Assembly: GCA_026413225.1 (NCBI GenBank)
Contig: CM048554.1
Location: forward strand, 78,422,463-78,486,462
Reading direction: 5' to 3'
From: Otis tarda
Lineage: Eukaryota > Chordata > Aves > Otidiformes > Otididae
DNA: 64,000 nt
Shown: positions 10,960-24,699 of the stretch, in pieces
Layout: every line of letters begins with the position of its first letter
How positions within the stretch are numbered: the stretch's first letter is position 1
The notes under the pieces: generated by a model
Seen by the model: only the letters and a program-made list of their open reading frames with translations
Database searches by the model: none
Told to the model about the DNA's origin: nothing
Made by a program: the position numbers and the translations under genes

Positions 10960-11840
10960 GAAGGAAAACTCTGCTGCAGCCATTCCCCGATGTGAGGAAG
11001 GGAAATGCAAGGTGGTAAATCAGAATCAGACCCAGTCAAGCCAAATTTGACTGACAAGTGCCATTTACTTTCACTGGAGTAGCCTGAATTATTCTTCTCT
11101 CTAGAGCCAGCGGGTTGGCCTCTGCATTCTGACTGTTTGTGCAATATTTTTAGTTGATTCTTTGTTGATCTTCATCTCTTTACTTTTGGAGGAAAACAAA
11201 TCATAACAGGCTGAAGTTTTATTGTAATTGTGGTGGCCTCTGTGTTGTGTTTTTTAAAAAACCAAACCCACGCTATTTGTAATTTTATTTTCTCAAAGTT
11301 ATTTGCCATAATGAAGTACAGTCAGTATAGTCAATGAAAACAAGTAAGCTGTCTTCAAAATACAGCATCTCGCTTGTAACATTCATATTTGTGCCACCTG
11401 AACATTGCCTCAATTAACATGAAGAATATTGCAGAAATAGAGTAAGGAACTGATTGTAACAGTCTTGTTTTTCGTGGTTTGTGGATTTTTTAGTTTTGGG
11501 GTTTTTTTGGTTTTTTTTTGTTTTAGTTTGCTTTTTTTTTAAGAAATTAAAGATTTGGAAATGCACAGCAAGGTTCTTAAAAAAAAAAAAAAGCAAAAGA
11601 AAACAACAAATTCTGTCCCGTGAGTGACTGGTTTCTCTCTGACTGTCCTAAAGACATATTATGTGCAAACATAAATGTAACTTCTGACATTAGAAAAGTA
11701 AAGCAGTTGTAACTGCTGCAAATACAGTGTAGGGAAATGATTGTGTAGTGTTTCTGATAGAATGTGATGCTGTAGGATCTAGGCTTCCACACTGTCAGTG
11801 CCATCCATAACATGTACAATAAATACTTTTAATCAATCAA
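10960..11840 (+). other. POPDC3: POPDC3 3' UTR (end approximate)
   Basis: Sequence between the TAG and the first good poly(A) signal. It has T-rich low-complexity tracts near 11485-11540 and an A-run near 11578-11592. No coding potential is seen. Confidence 0.6.
11818..11823 (+). terminator. POPDC3: Polyadenylation signal AATAAA, probable POPDC3 3' end
   Basis: Canonical AATAAA about 860 nt past the stop, followed by sequence suitable for cleavage. A second AATAAA at 11920-11925 could be used instead. Confidence 0.6.
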
Positions 11841-14024
11841 ATACCAAACCACTGGAGTTTGTTTTGCAATATTCTTTTTAGCCAGGTTTGTCAGGAAGGA
11901 ACTAAGAGACAGCCGCAGCAATAAATACAGTTTTTAACCAAAACATTCTTGTTAAGCTTCCAGAGTCACTTTTCTGTGCCTATGAAATTCTTTATTTAAA
12001 AGGTATTCTCTCCCTAATTCTGTGATGCTTTAATGGCATAAGGGAACACCAGCTCATGCTTTGGTAGGAGAAAGCTGGTTTTGACCCTTCAGGTCACTGT
12101 GCCTTTGGGGAGAAGTGTTTGAATGTCTTTGCAACCTGACCTTCCTGCTGCTGTGCCTGATGCCTGCCAGTAATCAAAAAATAAGAAGCATTACTATTTT
12201 ATGAGACTCTATTGCTGCTTGATGTATCTGAAGGTAGATCACACTTTTAATATTTTAAAATTGCTGGACTGTTTGGTAGGACAACCCCTCTGTGTTTATG
12301 TATGTGTGGGTACACGTATGAGTTTAGGTCTTGTGAGTTGTTGCTGAAGGATTTAAAGTAATGATACAGCCTCATGCTTGAAAGATAATGATGCAATATG
12401 TATAAGAAAGCTATTAGAAGTGACATGAAACAGTACCTGTTTGAAGGACCTTCAGTGTAGAGCAGGTAAGGTTGTATGAGTTTTGCTTTCAGCTTTATGT
12501 CCCTTTCTCAGAGAGGAAAATCCCCCAAACAAATAGCATGAATGTGATAATCCCAAATTCCTTCTGATAGCCCTTGCATGTGATGTATTCTGTATGTATT
12601 ACTCAATGTGTGAAGTCCTTGAGTCACAAAGCTACTTTGTCTTGGTCAAGAGAGAACCGAGTTCATTGATGGCTATTAAGACCAACTTGGAGAATAACTA
12701 AGGCACAAAGTGCCAGAGGCTGATGGTGTGTAGTAAGGATGTACAGCTGTGTGTGCCCTCTTCCTATACTTTTCACTGTTAAGGGACAGTGAAAGGGCTT
12801 TTCACTGTTAAGGGACAGTGTTAAGGCTATCTGACCCCTTGGTATGACTCAGCACAGGTATTCTCATGTAATTTCAGCACTGTGATTAATATCGTGTCTT
12901 ATTTGTCAGCGATGCCCGGTACCTGAGGTGGGTAAGAAGTGCATCATCTCTTGTGGATGTTGTTATTTAGGCTGTGCCTCATGATCCCTGCTCCACTTCA
13001 CCTGGCTGAGCTGCTCCGAAAACCTTGATGCTGTTTTTTAACAGGTGATTTAAAAATAGCTCCCTATCTCTCATTCTGATAAATTAAGAAGAATTATAAA
13101 TTTAGCATGCTATAACTTGTTGGATCAATATTAAGTTTATACTTAATGGTTTACATGTTAACAATCTACAAAGATAAAAAGATTATAGTCTAGAAACGTA
13201 AAAGATATGTTGTTCTAGACTTAGGCATAATCTAAATAATGGATTGTTGCTCTCCTTGGTTTTCTTGAATAGATGAGTTTGCCCCATATATTCAAGAAAA
13301 CTTGCTTTAACTTAAATAGGGTCAGCATTTAATAAACTAGACTGATCATATTCACCTTCAAAATAAGACCAAGGAGTCTTGCCCACCCAATTTGTGTATC
13401 AAGCTTTTATATTCTATTTAAACTACAGCACACTGCTTAGAAGGGTACCTGCTCTGGAGTGATGGGTGCTTCATTACATGCTTTGGGAATTTTTTCTTCT
13501 TTCTGACTGGTGCGTGCCTTGGTTTCAGTCTGGTTTCCAACCACAATCCTCTGTGATGCTTTTCTCTGCTGGAATCAGTTACTATCAGAAATCTGTACTA
13601 GGACATGACTTAAGTCAATATCTGAGCATATTTTTAAATAATCTTGTTTAGCTTTTGTTACTGTGCTTTTTAGTCTTTGAGCCACTTTTTAAAAATTGTT
13701 TCCGGTTTTCCATCATCTGTTTGAGTCATGACTAGCAGAACATTTCAGCTGTAGAATGTAGAGCATATATATCTCCAGTAATGGAAGTACACCCACAAGG
13801 ACTGGAGGCAACACAGCAAGCCCTTTCCACCTCTGTTTTTTAAATCTTGACAGCACTTCTAAAATGTACTGTAAAATACATTCTGGTTATGTGACTCATA
13901 AACCAGCGTTTTGGGAGACCTGTATAATCTGTTTAAGAAGTACTCAGACTGATGTCAGTGAAATAATACAATCTTTTGTGATATCATATATGCCTATTCA
14001 TTAGAGTGTTGGGGTTGTTCAGCG
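11841..14024. other. Intergenic sequence downstream of POPDC3
   Basis: AT-rich sequence with the 23-bp direct repeat at 12769-12820 as its only clear structure. No gene, RNA or mobile element is recognised. Confidence 0.5.
12769..12820 (+). repeat. Two exact 23-bp direct repeats, each with a hairpin core
   Basis: Copies at 12769-12791 and 12798-12820 are identical (period 29 bp). Each contains CACTGT...ACAGTG around the loop TAAGGG; in the first copy the stem extends to TTCACTGT/ACAGTGAA. Function unknown; possibly a recent local duplication. Confidence 0.85.
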
Positions 14025-14396
14025 TGGTTGTTCAGCCTTCTGAAGAGAAGGCTTACAGCAGCCTTCCAGTACCTAAAGGGAGCTTATAAGAAAGATGGAG
14101 ACAAACTTTTTAGTAGGGTCTGTAGTGATAGCGCAAGGGGTAAGGATTTTAAAGTAGGGGAGGGTAGATTCAGACTAGATAGCAGGAAGAAATTTTTTAC
14201 AGTGAGGATGGTGGAACACTGGAACAGGTTGCCCAGAGAGGCGGTGGATGCCCCATCCCTGGAAACTTTCAAGGCCAGGTTGGATAGGGCTCTGAGCAAC
14301 CTGATCTGGTTGGAGATGTCCCTGCTTCTTGCAGGGGGGTTGGACCAAATGGCCTTGAAAGGTCCCTTCCAAACCAGACCATTTTATGATTGCTAT
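14025..14396 (+). mobile_element. CR1 LINE 3' fragment (5'-truncated)
   Basis: The sequence encodes the end of the CR1 ORF2 C-terminal region (translation around 14028-14320 includes [20 protein letters not shown]) and then the 3' UTR with GGTCCCTTCC and two degenerate octamers (ATTTTATG, ATTGCTAT). It is truncated at the 5' side, as most CR1 copies are. Confidence 0.92.
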
Positions 14397-17300
14397 AGGT
14401 TGCTCGATATTTGGAGCTAGATGAATCTGACTTGAGCATCATGCAACTTGTGCCTTTGTTATTACTCAGGAATAACTATCAGTGAGGTGGTCAGGCTCCT
14501 TACTAATTGGTTTAAGTGAATGGATACTTAAGTCCATGCTGTCTTGTGAACTGAAGATGCTATCAATAAATCCTTTTCTTGATCTGCAATGATTCCCCTT
14601 TACTCACATTTTACGTTTTTAACAGTTCCATAGTCTTCTATTGGGTTATGTCTACATTTGTGTACTGTTACAGGTAAGAGTGTGAGAAGCTGGTGCATGT
14701 GATGATTTTTCTCATTCATCAGCATCAGTTGATCTTCCAGAGTTTTTATAATTGTGAACATGATGCTGGAATCACCTTTTCAGCCTGTAGAAGGGTACCA
14801 ATTTACTGCATAAGGTAAAAAAATACATGGCCTAGGACAGCCCAAAGAGGAAAAAAAAATAATTAAAAGAACACCATTCAGCTTCTCAGTTTTATCTTCA
14901 TCATGCAACTCTACTCAAAACTACAGAATAGAGAATGTATCCCAATGTACTATTACAACTATGATGTTATGCAAGGCAAATTGTAAGTGCTTAATGAAAA
15001 ATACTATTTTATGTGGTTGCCTGTTATCATAGAGGCTGGACTTGGTGACTGAGAAGGGCTGTCCTGGTCCTAAATTTTCAAGAATGAATTGCCCTGCAAC
15101 AAACCACCGAATGTGACAGTGATCAAAGGAAACTCAGTAATGGAAAGAGTGATGGCAAACTACACGTATGCATTTACAATCTCCGCTAGGATAAAGCTGG
15201 GAAAGCTGAATACGTGCTTGGATGAAATTGTATAATTCTGCCACACACAAAAAAAAGGCATATGCTTGCAGTAATTAAATAATATGTTGATGCTACATTT
15301 CCAGCCAAAAAAAAAATGCTCTACAGTTCTCGATCATTGTAAATTATAAATACAATAAATATTTGGGCTCAATATACATTCAAAATTAAAACACAGTCTT
15401 GTACTGCTCAGATAAACAGGTCTTGCAAACCATGTGTTAAAAATGAAACCTATAAGGACAACAGAAGTAAAATATTTACATAGAAAAAAAGAAATTAACA
15501 TCTATTTGCTGAATAGACATTAACAGATTAAACGTTTTTCTTTTTATTCCTGTAATAATTGAATGCATATTCTTTTGACCCCAAATGTTACTGTGTAACA
15601 GATTTTTTTTTTTTACAGTACAACAAAATAAATGCCTTATTAAGCTGGTCTGTTAATCCCTCTTGAAAATACTTACTTTGATTATATCAATATGTATAAA
15701 AATATAATAGGTTCAGGGCTCCCATTTTTTTTTTTTTGCTTGTCTAATTTACCTTAACTTTCCTTTCTTGTAGATTTTTGTATCCCTTCAGTTTCTACTT
15801 ATGCTAACTCTACTTCTGTGTGAATCAAAAGAATTAATTGAACTTAACATGTAAATGAAGCCACCTCATCAGGATGAATCAAACTGTGTAGGTGGAGCTT
15901 CATCAGTAGGAGCATGTAGGAGAAAGGCAGCAGGAGCACGTCATTGGTGAGCTGCAGGATTCGGTGGCGTGTCCCAAACTCTGGCTGGTGAGGCCCTTCT
16001 CCAGGGTAGCTTTGCAGGTTGTTCTGCCAGCAGAGCATTTTGACCCAAATCATCATTCTGCAAGCCACAAATGTTAAATGTTGTCGTTAACTGGGAAAAA
16101 GATGGGACACTCCCAAAAGCTTGTGGGAGGAGAAGGATTTTATAGCAGTTATTCTGCTGTGGGTTCCCAGGCAAATTTATTTGGTCATCAGTTCCACCAC
16201 AGCTCCTAATTTAAGAGATCTGTGGTGCATTGTGGGGACAGGGCTATTTACCTGTCTCAGTGGGGTTTGAAAGATAAATGATGATAAAAGACAGATGATT
16301 GGTAACTCAGACACGAAAGTAATATAAATAAGAAACTGCACTAAAATAGGTGTAACTATTTTAGCAGTGAATCTCATAGTTTTCATTCTATCCACTAGTT
16401 ACTCAGCACCCAAAGTTGTTTGAAGCCTGGGGGATATAATAATTTTCTGTGAGTAAGGTACCTTGGGCTGAGAACGACACTGAAGCCAAAAATCCCGTTT
16501 CATGGATAAATGCTCTAACTATGTTGTTGTATGGAAGTGGGCAGCACCATCATCTTCTGTAGCAACTGTGCGTCACAGGAGAGCATTAAAGCATCTCAGT
16601 TCTGTGAAGGGCAATGAGCAGGTCCCTGTCCCCAGGCAGGGATTCTGGCTGAATGACCCCAAGTTGTGGGCAGCCTGCCATAGCTGGGGCTTGTTGCGGG
16701 TGCGGCACACATCTATGTTTAGTGTTTCCCTTATGCAGGTTTTGGGGACTCCTAAGAAGTGCACAGGACAATCTAGATACCCAATGCTGCGTTTGGACTT
16801 CCAGGGGGCAACTGTAGGACATGGCTACAAGGGTGGGATACAGGCTGGTAAACTATGGGATGGGTTTAAAACACATTTGGCATGACCCTATATCTTCCCA
16901 TATGTGTTCTCTTATACTGACGTAAATGCAAAATAACTTCTCCTGTAACAAAAGTGAGGCAAACAAGTTCACATCTGCTAGGATACACAAGGATGAGTAT
17001 CGGCAAGTACCATAAAATAGCTGGAAATCCTTACTGCTCTTTGTTCATTACCTTGTTCATGTTAAGATCTTTAAAGATTTTACTGAATCCAGTTGTAGCA
17101 GATATTCTGTTTTACTACGAGATTTAGCTTAGATAAAAATATTTTTAATACTTATTTTGAATATGAAGCAAAACTGTCCTCTTTTCATTTACAGAAAGGT
17201 TGGGCCCTCTCAGATGATATTTTTAAGCAGATATCCGTTGTGAGGTGAATGGAAGTACTTCCTAAAAACCAGTCATGCAGCACTGTGCTCTGGTTTTTAC

Positions 17301-18184
17301 TGGGTCTCCATTTTTTTTTGTTTTGTTATGGCTTGTGAAAAACATAGTGTCCTTTCAGTATACATGTTCGTATTTTAAAGAACTAAGAATTAATTATTCA
17401 TAGGAAAAAAATACAATAAATACTGATATTCTGAAATCAGATATGGAACACAAAACATTTTTATACTGGCTTTGGTTCTACAAATTATTAGTACTTTTCT
17501 CTTTACCGTAGTGATTGTCATTTTAATTCTGAAACTGCTTTATACTGTGGTATATATACTTAAGCTAATACTACATGCAAAAGCAATATCATATATATAA
17601 AACATCTGTATGTTCATTGTGGTCTGTATCTCTGTTTTTAACCCTACATAATAGGGTTTTGTTTGTTGCTTTTTCCTTTATCAAACAAAAATAATAAACA
17701 TTCCTCAGAAGACTGATCTTATTTCTTCATTGGAATTAGAGGATTTTTTGTTGTTGTTGTTTTTAATTCTGTGTTTATCTTTACTCTCACAGATCACTCA
17801 AACAGTAGCAAGAAGCAGTTGAGGTAGAATTCAAGTCTGCACACATTTTGATAGTCCTTTACAACATGCACAGCTGAAGTCTGGATGTAAAAGGCAGCAT
17901 AGTTGTGGTGGACAGTAAATGTGGACCAGGTGCTCCTTTGTGAGGGTTTGATGCTGACTCTTGAACTGGTAGAGGAGGGACCCAATTCAGAAATTAGGGT
18001 TTATGCTCAAAACAAGGGGTATTTCAGACTCCTATGTGGGACTCCTACTCTGATCAAGTGCATAAAATGCTCCTGGTTGATACTTGGGTTACATCAACCT
18101 GTTTCTGTGCATTTGGATCAAATGTCTGCATTCCTAGTTTGCTTTTTGCTCTTGAACTTTTGTTCCTAGCATTTATTTTGGTTT
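14397..18184. other. Intergenic sequence without recognised gene
   Basis: Very AT-rich, with several poly(A)/poly(T) runs (for example 15602-15614 and 15724-15738). Scattered open frames under 130 codons have no domain or splice support. A segment near 15031-15075 faintly resembles an eroded CR1 tail. Confidence 0.5.
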
Positions 18185-19238
18185 CATAGAATCATAGAAT
18201 CATAGAATGGTTAGAGTTGGAAGGGACCTTCAAAGGTCATCTAGTCCAACCCCCCTGCAAGAGCAGGGACATCCCTGACTAGATCAGGTTGCTCAGAGCC
18301 TCATCCAGCCTGGCCTTGAACACTTCCAGGGATGGGGCATCCACCACCTCTCTGGGCAACCTGTTCCAGTGCTCTACAACTCTCATTGTAAAAAATTTTT
18401 TTCTAATATCTAATCTAAACCTAGCTCCTTCTAATTTAAACCCATTACCCCTTGTCCTATCACAACAGGCCCTACTGAACAGTTTCTCCCCATCTTTCCT
18501 GTAGGCCCCCTTGAGGTATTGGAAGACCGCTATCAGGTCTCCCCGGAGCCTCCTCTTCTCCAGGCTGAACAGCCCCAACTCTCTCAGCCTGTCCTCATAC
18601 AAGAGGTGCTCCAGCCCTCTGATCATCTTGGTGGCCCTCCTCTGGACCCTTTCCAACTGGTCCATGTCCTTCTTGTGTTGGGGGCTCCAGAACTGGACGC
18701 AGTACTCCAGGTGGGGTCTCAGTAGGGCAGAGTAGAGGGGCAGAATCACCTCCCTCGACCTGCTGGCCACGCTCCTCTTGATGCAGCCCAGGATGTGGTT
18801 GGCCTTCTGGGCCGCAAGGGCGCATTGCCCGCTCATGTTGAGCCTCTCGTCCACCAGCACTCCCAAGTCTTTCTCCTCAGGGCTGCTCTCAATCCATTCT
18901 CCGCCCAGCCTGTATTTGTGCCTGGGATTGCCACGACCCAGGTGCAGGACCTTGCACTTGGCCTGGTTGAACTTCATCAGGTTGGCACGGGCCCACCTCT
19001 CCAGCCTGTCAAGGTCCCTCTGGATGGCATCCCTCCCTTCCAGCGAGTCGACGGCACCACACAGCTTGGTGTCATCGGCGAACTTGCTGAGGGTGCGCTC
19101 TATCCCACTGTCCATGTCGCCGACAAAGATGTTGAACAGGGCCGGGCCCAACACGGACCCCTGAGGGACGCCACTGGTGACCGGTCTCCACTTGGACATT
19201 GAGCCGTTGACCACCACTCTCTGAGTGCGGCCATCCAT
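18185..19238 (-). mobile_element. CR1 LINE, 5'-truncated, with intact reverse-transcriptase C-terminal frame
   Basis: On the minus strand the element ends in three perfect octamers (CATAGAAT x3 on the + strand, 18185-18208) and carries the usual 3' UTR. Its 5' end is truncated near 19238. A 319-codon uninterrupted frame (18279-19238) encodes part of the ORF2 reverse transcriptase: [10 protein letters not shown], then FADD (the catalytic Asp pair), then the conserved region to the stop. No frameshift is visible, unlike the other copies in this window, so the insertion is relatively young. It lacks the endonuclease and the N-terminal RT, so it cannot move on its own. Confidence 0.96.
18279..19238 (-). 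CDS. CR1 ORF2 fragment (RT palm and C-terminal region), 319 codons
   Basis: Open frame within the CR1 copy. It includes the motif V-P-Q-G-S-V-L-G-P and the FADDTKL catalytic motif about 50-60 codons in, then the long CR1-specific C-terminus ending near ALSNLI. The initial Met is just the first ATG in the truncated frame, not a natural start. It represents transposon remains rather than a host gene. Confidence 0.9.
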   Translation of the reverse strand: MDGRTQRVVVNGSMSKWRPVTSGVPQGSVLGPALFNIFVGDMDSGIERTLSKFADDTKLCGAVDSLEGRDAIQRDLDRLERWARANLMKFNQAKCKVLHLGRGNPRHKYRLGGEWIESSPEEKDLGVLVDERLNMSGQCALAAQKANHILGCIKRSVASRSREVILPLYSALLRPHLEYCVQFWSPQHKKDMDQLERVQRRATKMIRGLEHLLYEDRLRELGLFSLEKRRLRGDLIAVFQYLKGAYRKDGEKLFSRACCDRTRGNGFKLEGARFRLDIRKKFFTMRVVEHWNRLPREVVDAPSLEVFKARLDEALSNLI

Positions 19239-22200
19239 CGATTTACCTTTTCTTCCCCCTCAGTGTGTGGACTATTTTCACTCTCAAATCCTACATGATT
19301 TCTCTGTCACTTGTTTAAATAATCCCATAGACTCATCTTCTGCCTCCCCTCACTTCCTCTTTGTCCTCCTGTTTTTAAGTTAGATTTTTTTATCTTTTTC
19401 TGGGTTTTTTTGGACTTCTGTCAGTCCTTCCAGATATGATAAATACTTGTTGTTTAATTCCTTTTTTATCTTGAAATAAAATTCTAAATCCTTATCAATA
19501 ATTTCTTAAATTCCTAGAAAATGGTAGTTTTTAATGATGCTAATATGCAAAGTTCTGGAGCCTTTGCTTCTCAAAAACAGCCACTGGTTTATATTCAAAT
19601 GCATAGCTAAAAAAGGACTAATATTGCAACAAAACAGTAATTCCCATTGTACCAACACCCAAAAGCACGCGTACATTTATACTCTGACAGTATTTGCAGT
19701 TCCTTTGGTTTATACAGGCAGTCACACAGGCTCACATAAATTCTCAAAGGTCCCTGGAGAGAGAACATTGTGAGCTGCAGTTGAGATGGATTTACTGGAG
19801 GATTAGCACAGACATCTTTGTGTGATTATTTTGAAGTTCCTTTGTGCATGGAAGTTGTCCAAAAAGGGAACAGAAAAATCACAGCCAGTTCAACCAGCGC
19901 TGCCGCATCTGCTGTAGTGGGGACCCCTAAGAAACAGGCTGTCACCCAGCAAGGGGACAGATGCAATGCAAAAGCACTGCTTTAGCATTTGTCTTCCAAT
20001 TGTGTGTGAAGTAAGAGCTGCCTCATGTTGACCAAGAGCGATGTGTTGATAGCAGCTGGAGTTCTGGACAAGCGATGCGGTCAAATCCATCTCCGCTACT
20101 CCTCTGTTTCCAGAAACAAGCAGACCTGCTGCGGACAGGCTCCCCATTATTTCAAGCCGCCGTTAGCAAGTTGCACCGGCACGGCAGTGACAGCTGCACC
20201 GTGACCCCGGCCTTAGGAAATCCAATTGGTTTTATAGCATCTCTCCTTTTTTTTGGGGGGGGGAACCATGTGATTTAGGTGGAGCAAGAGCAAGCGGAGT
20301 AGGAAACACACTCGTGAGCAGCTTGTAGGCTTGTATATATTCATGGAAATTGTTCACTGAGCAATTTCAAATAAGGAACATACAAATTAAATTGTCAGCA
20401 GGAGACTGCTCGCGTGTCATTCGGGAACAGGGATAAGCATGAATAAATTGTTTACTGTGCAGAGTTTAGATAGCTTTAATAGCAAACACTTTTACTCTGC
20501 TCTTACACCTCAGGATCGTGCGCCCTTCGCATAAACATCTACGACAAGCAGTGCCTCTGTTAAAACTTGGATACATTGACGATCATTTTAGGAGAAAGTT
20601 GGGTCCTGGCTCTAAGTTTGCAACAACCAATTACTATGCGATCAGTCAGACTCTTGGAAGCTCAGGGATACAATGATTTATATCTCGGCTTCAAAGGGTT
20701 CACAAATTGCCCTTCTTGTATAAACAGGAGACACCCTCCCTGTGGATGCGGCATGGGAAAAATTGGCAGACTACATTGCAATACCTCCGAAAGTGGCCGT
20801 CAGCATGTCTCAGGTAAAAATGCACCAGAATGCACACACTCCTGTTAAATGAACCTCCAGAATATTAAAGAGCTGGGAGAGTATTTGTCATTCACAATCT
20901 GTTCCATACAAACTTCCTTCTAACAAAATGTAATTCTCAAGGATGCTGTTCAGGCAAAACCCAAAACCCCATTTTTTTCTGTGGAAAATATGTGTAACTT
21001 TTCAGTTATACGGCATTCAACTTCAGCATCTGGGATGGGATTTGTCTCACTGAAATGTGGCACTTCTGAACTACGCCAGTGTATTTCATCCCACTCCAGA
21101 CAGTTGTCAAACGCACACAGGATTAATTACTTTCTAAAAGACCCCCCCTTGCATTGTCTATAGAGGGAGTTTAAAAGATTCGTTTAGAGCAGGCATCTTT
21201 TAGCCTGTAGATGCTGAGTACACTTCCTGAAACTATAAATGGAAACATCTCCTAGACCTCACCATTGTCTGAAAATAGCCCTGTCAGTCTGGCGCATCTG
21301 GGATCCCAAATACAAAGCATTTGTTCTCTTTAGTGAAATCTTTGCCTAAAAAAGGCTATGGAATCAGGCTCTCATTTGGAAGAGGCTGAGTGCTTGCAAC
21401 TTTACAAAAAGTTACTTTATAGCCTGCTTAATGAAGTCTTTCGATGCCCAGCTAGGCTGAACTAAGAAGCAGGAGAGGGAGGCTCTCGTCTCAGCCGTGC
21501 CTCTGAACTCCTGCCTGACCTCTGCTGAGGAACATCTCCCCGTCTCGCTGGCGTGCCTTATTTCCCCTGTAATTCGGAAGAACAGCCAGACACCAAGAGG
21601 TTAGGGTATGCTGTCCAATCTCACAAAGCAGGTTGTTGGAGATAAGGAACCAGACTGAAAAATTGGCAATATCCATGTGACATTTTCTACTGCAGACCAT
21701 TACTGTGGAAAATAACTAAGTAATTGGGGAAAGTACTTAAGCTATCAAGACTTTAATAGCAAGAGAGAGAGAAACAAGACAGCGAGGAAGCCTGCATCAA
21801 TGAACAGCTGTAATACCATTCGACCTGTCTCTGCTAACAAAACGCATCAATTCAACACAAATCTCTAAAAATTGATCTGGCTATTTGAAGCCAGCTCCTC
21901 AGCAGTGTAGACGCGAAGAGTTTTTATTTCTTGCCTCTGTCAGATTAATTTATATTAGCAGACTTGAATGAACTTGTGTTTTATTGACAGAGACAGGAGG
22001 TTAAACCCACTCTTCAAGCCTTTGCAGTGGGTTAACGGTAGGACATTAAACTGATTTAATTAAACCAGCCCACTCTCCTACAGTACATGAGACCTTGGTT
22101 TAAGAGAATAAACTGTATTTAATGCATTCTACTTAGAGAATGTTTACATTAGCTATATCCCTATAGACAATGTTATCTACATTATCTACTATTACGTATG

Positions 22201-23965
22201 TAACTAAGGGTTATGTAAAATGACGGCCATTAATATCTGCATAGGACTATGTGCTGTTATCTATACAAAATTGATGGTAGTCATTCTATTAGAGAAAGGA
22301 AGGTTGTTCTTCCTTTCACCACCACAGGTGGGTGCACCCCACAGCACAAGACTGGAGCCCATCAGAGCCATGTCTACGCTCTTCATCTGCTTACAGTCCT
22401 CCTGAAGGGCCAGCTCTCACATCCTCCCTCATTTCTCTCTTTCTGCTGGCAGCTCTACTAGATCCCACCACCTGCGTTACCCATGCAGCCTCAGTTCTCA
22501 CCGCTCCGCTGTGCAGGGATAATGACATTTAATCACAAATATACTGAAATACAAAGATCCCAAGAGACTAGCTGCAATCAGGACAAAGTTCTACACTTTC
22601 ACATGGCTGCAAGTATCAGTAGTTCATTGCCAAGCTTTCCTAACTGGGATTTTCTGCATTGGGCTAAGCAGACATTGTTTATCAGCAAGGCTCACCACAA
22701 AAACAGAGAAGACCTGGAGGGTAACGAGAGATGTACAAAGATGCTGTAAAAGACAAAACAAGTGCAGCAAAGTGTGTTTCTCCAATGCACAGCATTCAGC
22801 AACATGCCAGAGAATGCTTACACGTTGGTCTAGATTTGGACAGGAGTTCTCCAACAGGCTGCTTTGTGCTGCTTTTGGAAGCTACTTGGCTTTGCTCCAG
22901 CAATTATAGCTGAATATTAGCAATCTCAGACATGTGCTAGATGCTATCTCTCACGGCCGTTCCTGTGGCCCCACTATCCTGACTTGCTCTTCCTATCCTT
23001 TGTTCAGCTCACTTACTCTGCATATCTCGGAAAAGAGGGAATGCATCCATAAGAATTATTGGCCAGTCAGAGGAACACTGTCCCAAATCAAGCCTTTCAT
23101 AATAAATTCATCATATATTTTGGAAAATCGGGCAGCAGGATTCATAAAAACCCTATTCACATGGCACACATCACCGGAAAGATCCAAATCTCTTCTCCAA
23201 GATGAAAAGACAAGGACAACCATGACAAAGCTAGAGCCTCCTGGGACACATGTTGATGTGTATGTGTATAAGCAGCTACTTCAAAAATGATTCAGGATTC
23301 TGTATTCTCACTTCCAAAATTATTTAAGTATAGTGCTGACTATACGCTCCCAGCTGCTGAAAAAAAAAACCCAAACCAAACCATGTTGTAGCTAGCTCAT
23401 TAGAAGGTATTGAAAGAGACTTTATGCCTTTGCAGTCCTCATTTACCACAGTAAAGGTCAGGTTTGGGATGTGCTGGGATGCCTGTGGGCTGAACCTGCG
23501 AGGTCTTTCATGGCTGGATGCTACACATCAACATCCTGGAGATGAAGGCAGGCTTGGTGGCCACTTTGCCTGTCCTGTAAGACTGACAGTACAGGAGAGG
23601 ACTGGACAGGACATCAGTAGAGCAAGCTGCGACACGCAGGGATGCAAGCATCCCACTTTAGACGCACATCATTTCTGGAAGCTGTCAAACTGCCACAAGA
23701 GCAAGCCCAGTGACATTTCTTAAATGTTATGCTTGTGACAAAGCAACCACAGCAGGTGCCAACTTGAGAAAAGCAGTTTTCTAAAGGCTGTTGTGGCTTC
23801 TTGGCTCACCATGTAGGGGAAACGCTGCTTGCCACTCCTTGAGGGGAGAATTCAGCTCTTCTAATTTTAACTGCCCAGAAGCGAGGCACCTCGCCTGAGC
23901 TCTGGGTTCACTCTACGCTGAATGGAGGCATTGCTGGGGGGTGATTTGCCGCATGTGTTGTAGAT
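19239..23965. other. Intergenic sequence upstream of the BVES CpG island
   Basis: About 4.7 kb with no recognised gene or repeat. Between roughly 19900 and 22200 it has fewer homopolymer runs than its surroundings, which could reflect conserved regulatory DNA, but I cannot test conservation. Small open frames are not supported. Confidence 0.45.
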
Positions 23966-24633
23966 CACAGAATCATAGAATCATTACGGTTGGAAAAGAC
24001 CTCTAAGATCATCAAGTCCAGACATCAACCCAACATCACCATGTCCACTAAACCATGTCTTCAAGTGCCATGTCTACATGGTTTTTGAACACCTCCAGGG
24101 ATGGTAACTCTACCACTTCCCCAGGCAGCCAGTTCCAGTGCCTGACCACTCTTTCAGTAAAGAAGTGTTTCCTGATATCCAGTCCAAACCTCTCCTACGC
24201 AAGTTGAGGCCATTTCCTCTTGTCCTATCACAAGTTATTTGAGAGAAGAGACCAACACCCGCCTCCCTACAACCTCCTTTCAGGCAGTTGTAGAGAGCAA
24301 TGAGGTCCCCTCAGCCTCCTCTTCTCCAGACTAAACAATCGCAGTTCCCTCAGCCGCTCCTCATAAGACTTGTGCTCCAGACCCCTCACCAGCTTCGTTG
24401 CCCTTCTCTGGATGCACTCCAGCAACTCAACGTCCTTCTTGTAGTGAGAGGCCCAAAACTGCACACAGTATTCGAGGTGTGGCCTCACCAGTGCCGAGTA
24501 CAGGGGGACAGTCACTTCCCCGCTCCTGCCGGCCACCCTGTTCCTGATACAAGCCAGGACGCTGTTGTCCGCCTTGGCCACCTGGGCACACTGCTGGCTC
24601 ACGTTCAGCCGGCTGGCGACCAGCACCCCCAGG
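23966..24633 (-). mobile_element. CR1 LINE 3' fragment, 5'-truncated, beside the BVES CpG island
   Basis: The minus-strand 3' end is marked by CACAGAAT-CATAGAAT at 23966-23981. ORF2 C-terminal coding sequence follows (translation includes [18 protein letters not shown] and [19 protein letters not shown]) with a frameshift after that segment. The 3' UTR differs from the copy at 18185, suggesting another CR1 subfamily. CR1 similarity stops near 24633, roughly 100 bp before the GC-rich island. Confidence 0.93.
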
Positions 24634-24699
24634 CAGATGCCTGCGCTGGGCACTGCTCAGGCCTCACGGGCTTCAAACCTGCGGTGGGGGGAAAGCGGA

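Noticed and set aside
15031-15075. Possible CR1 tail relic (GGCTGGACTTGGTGACTGAG)
   Set aside because: Only a short, weak resemblance with no octamers; not enough to call an element.
18289-19202. Plus-strand open frames opposite the CR1 RT
   Set aside because: Antisense shadows of the intact minus-strand CR1 frame.
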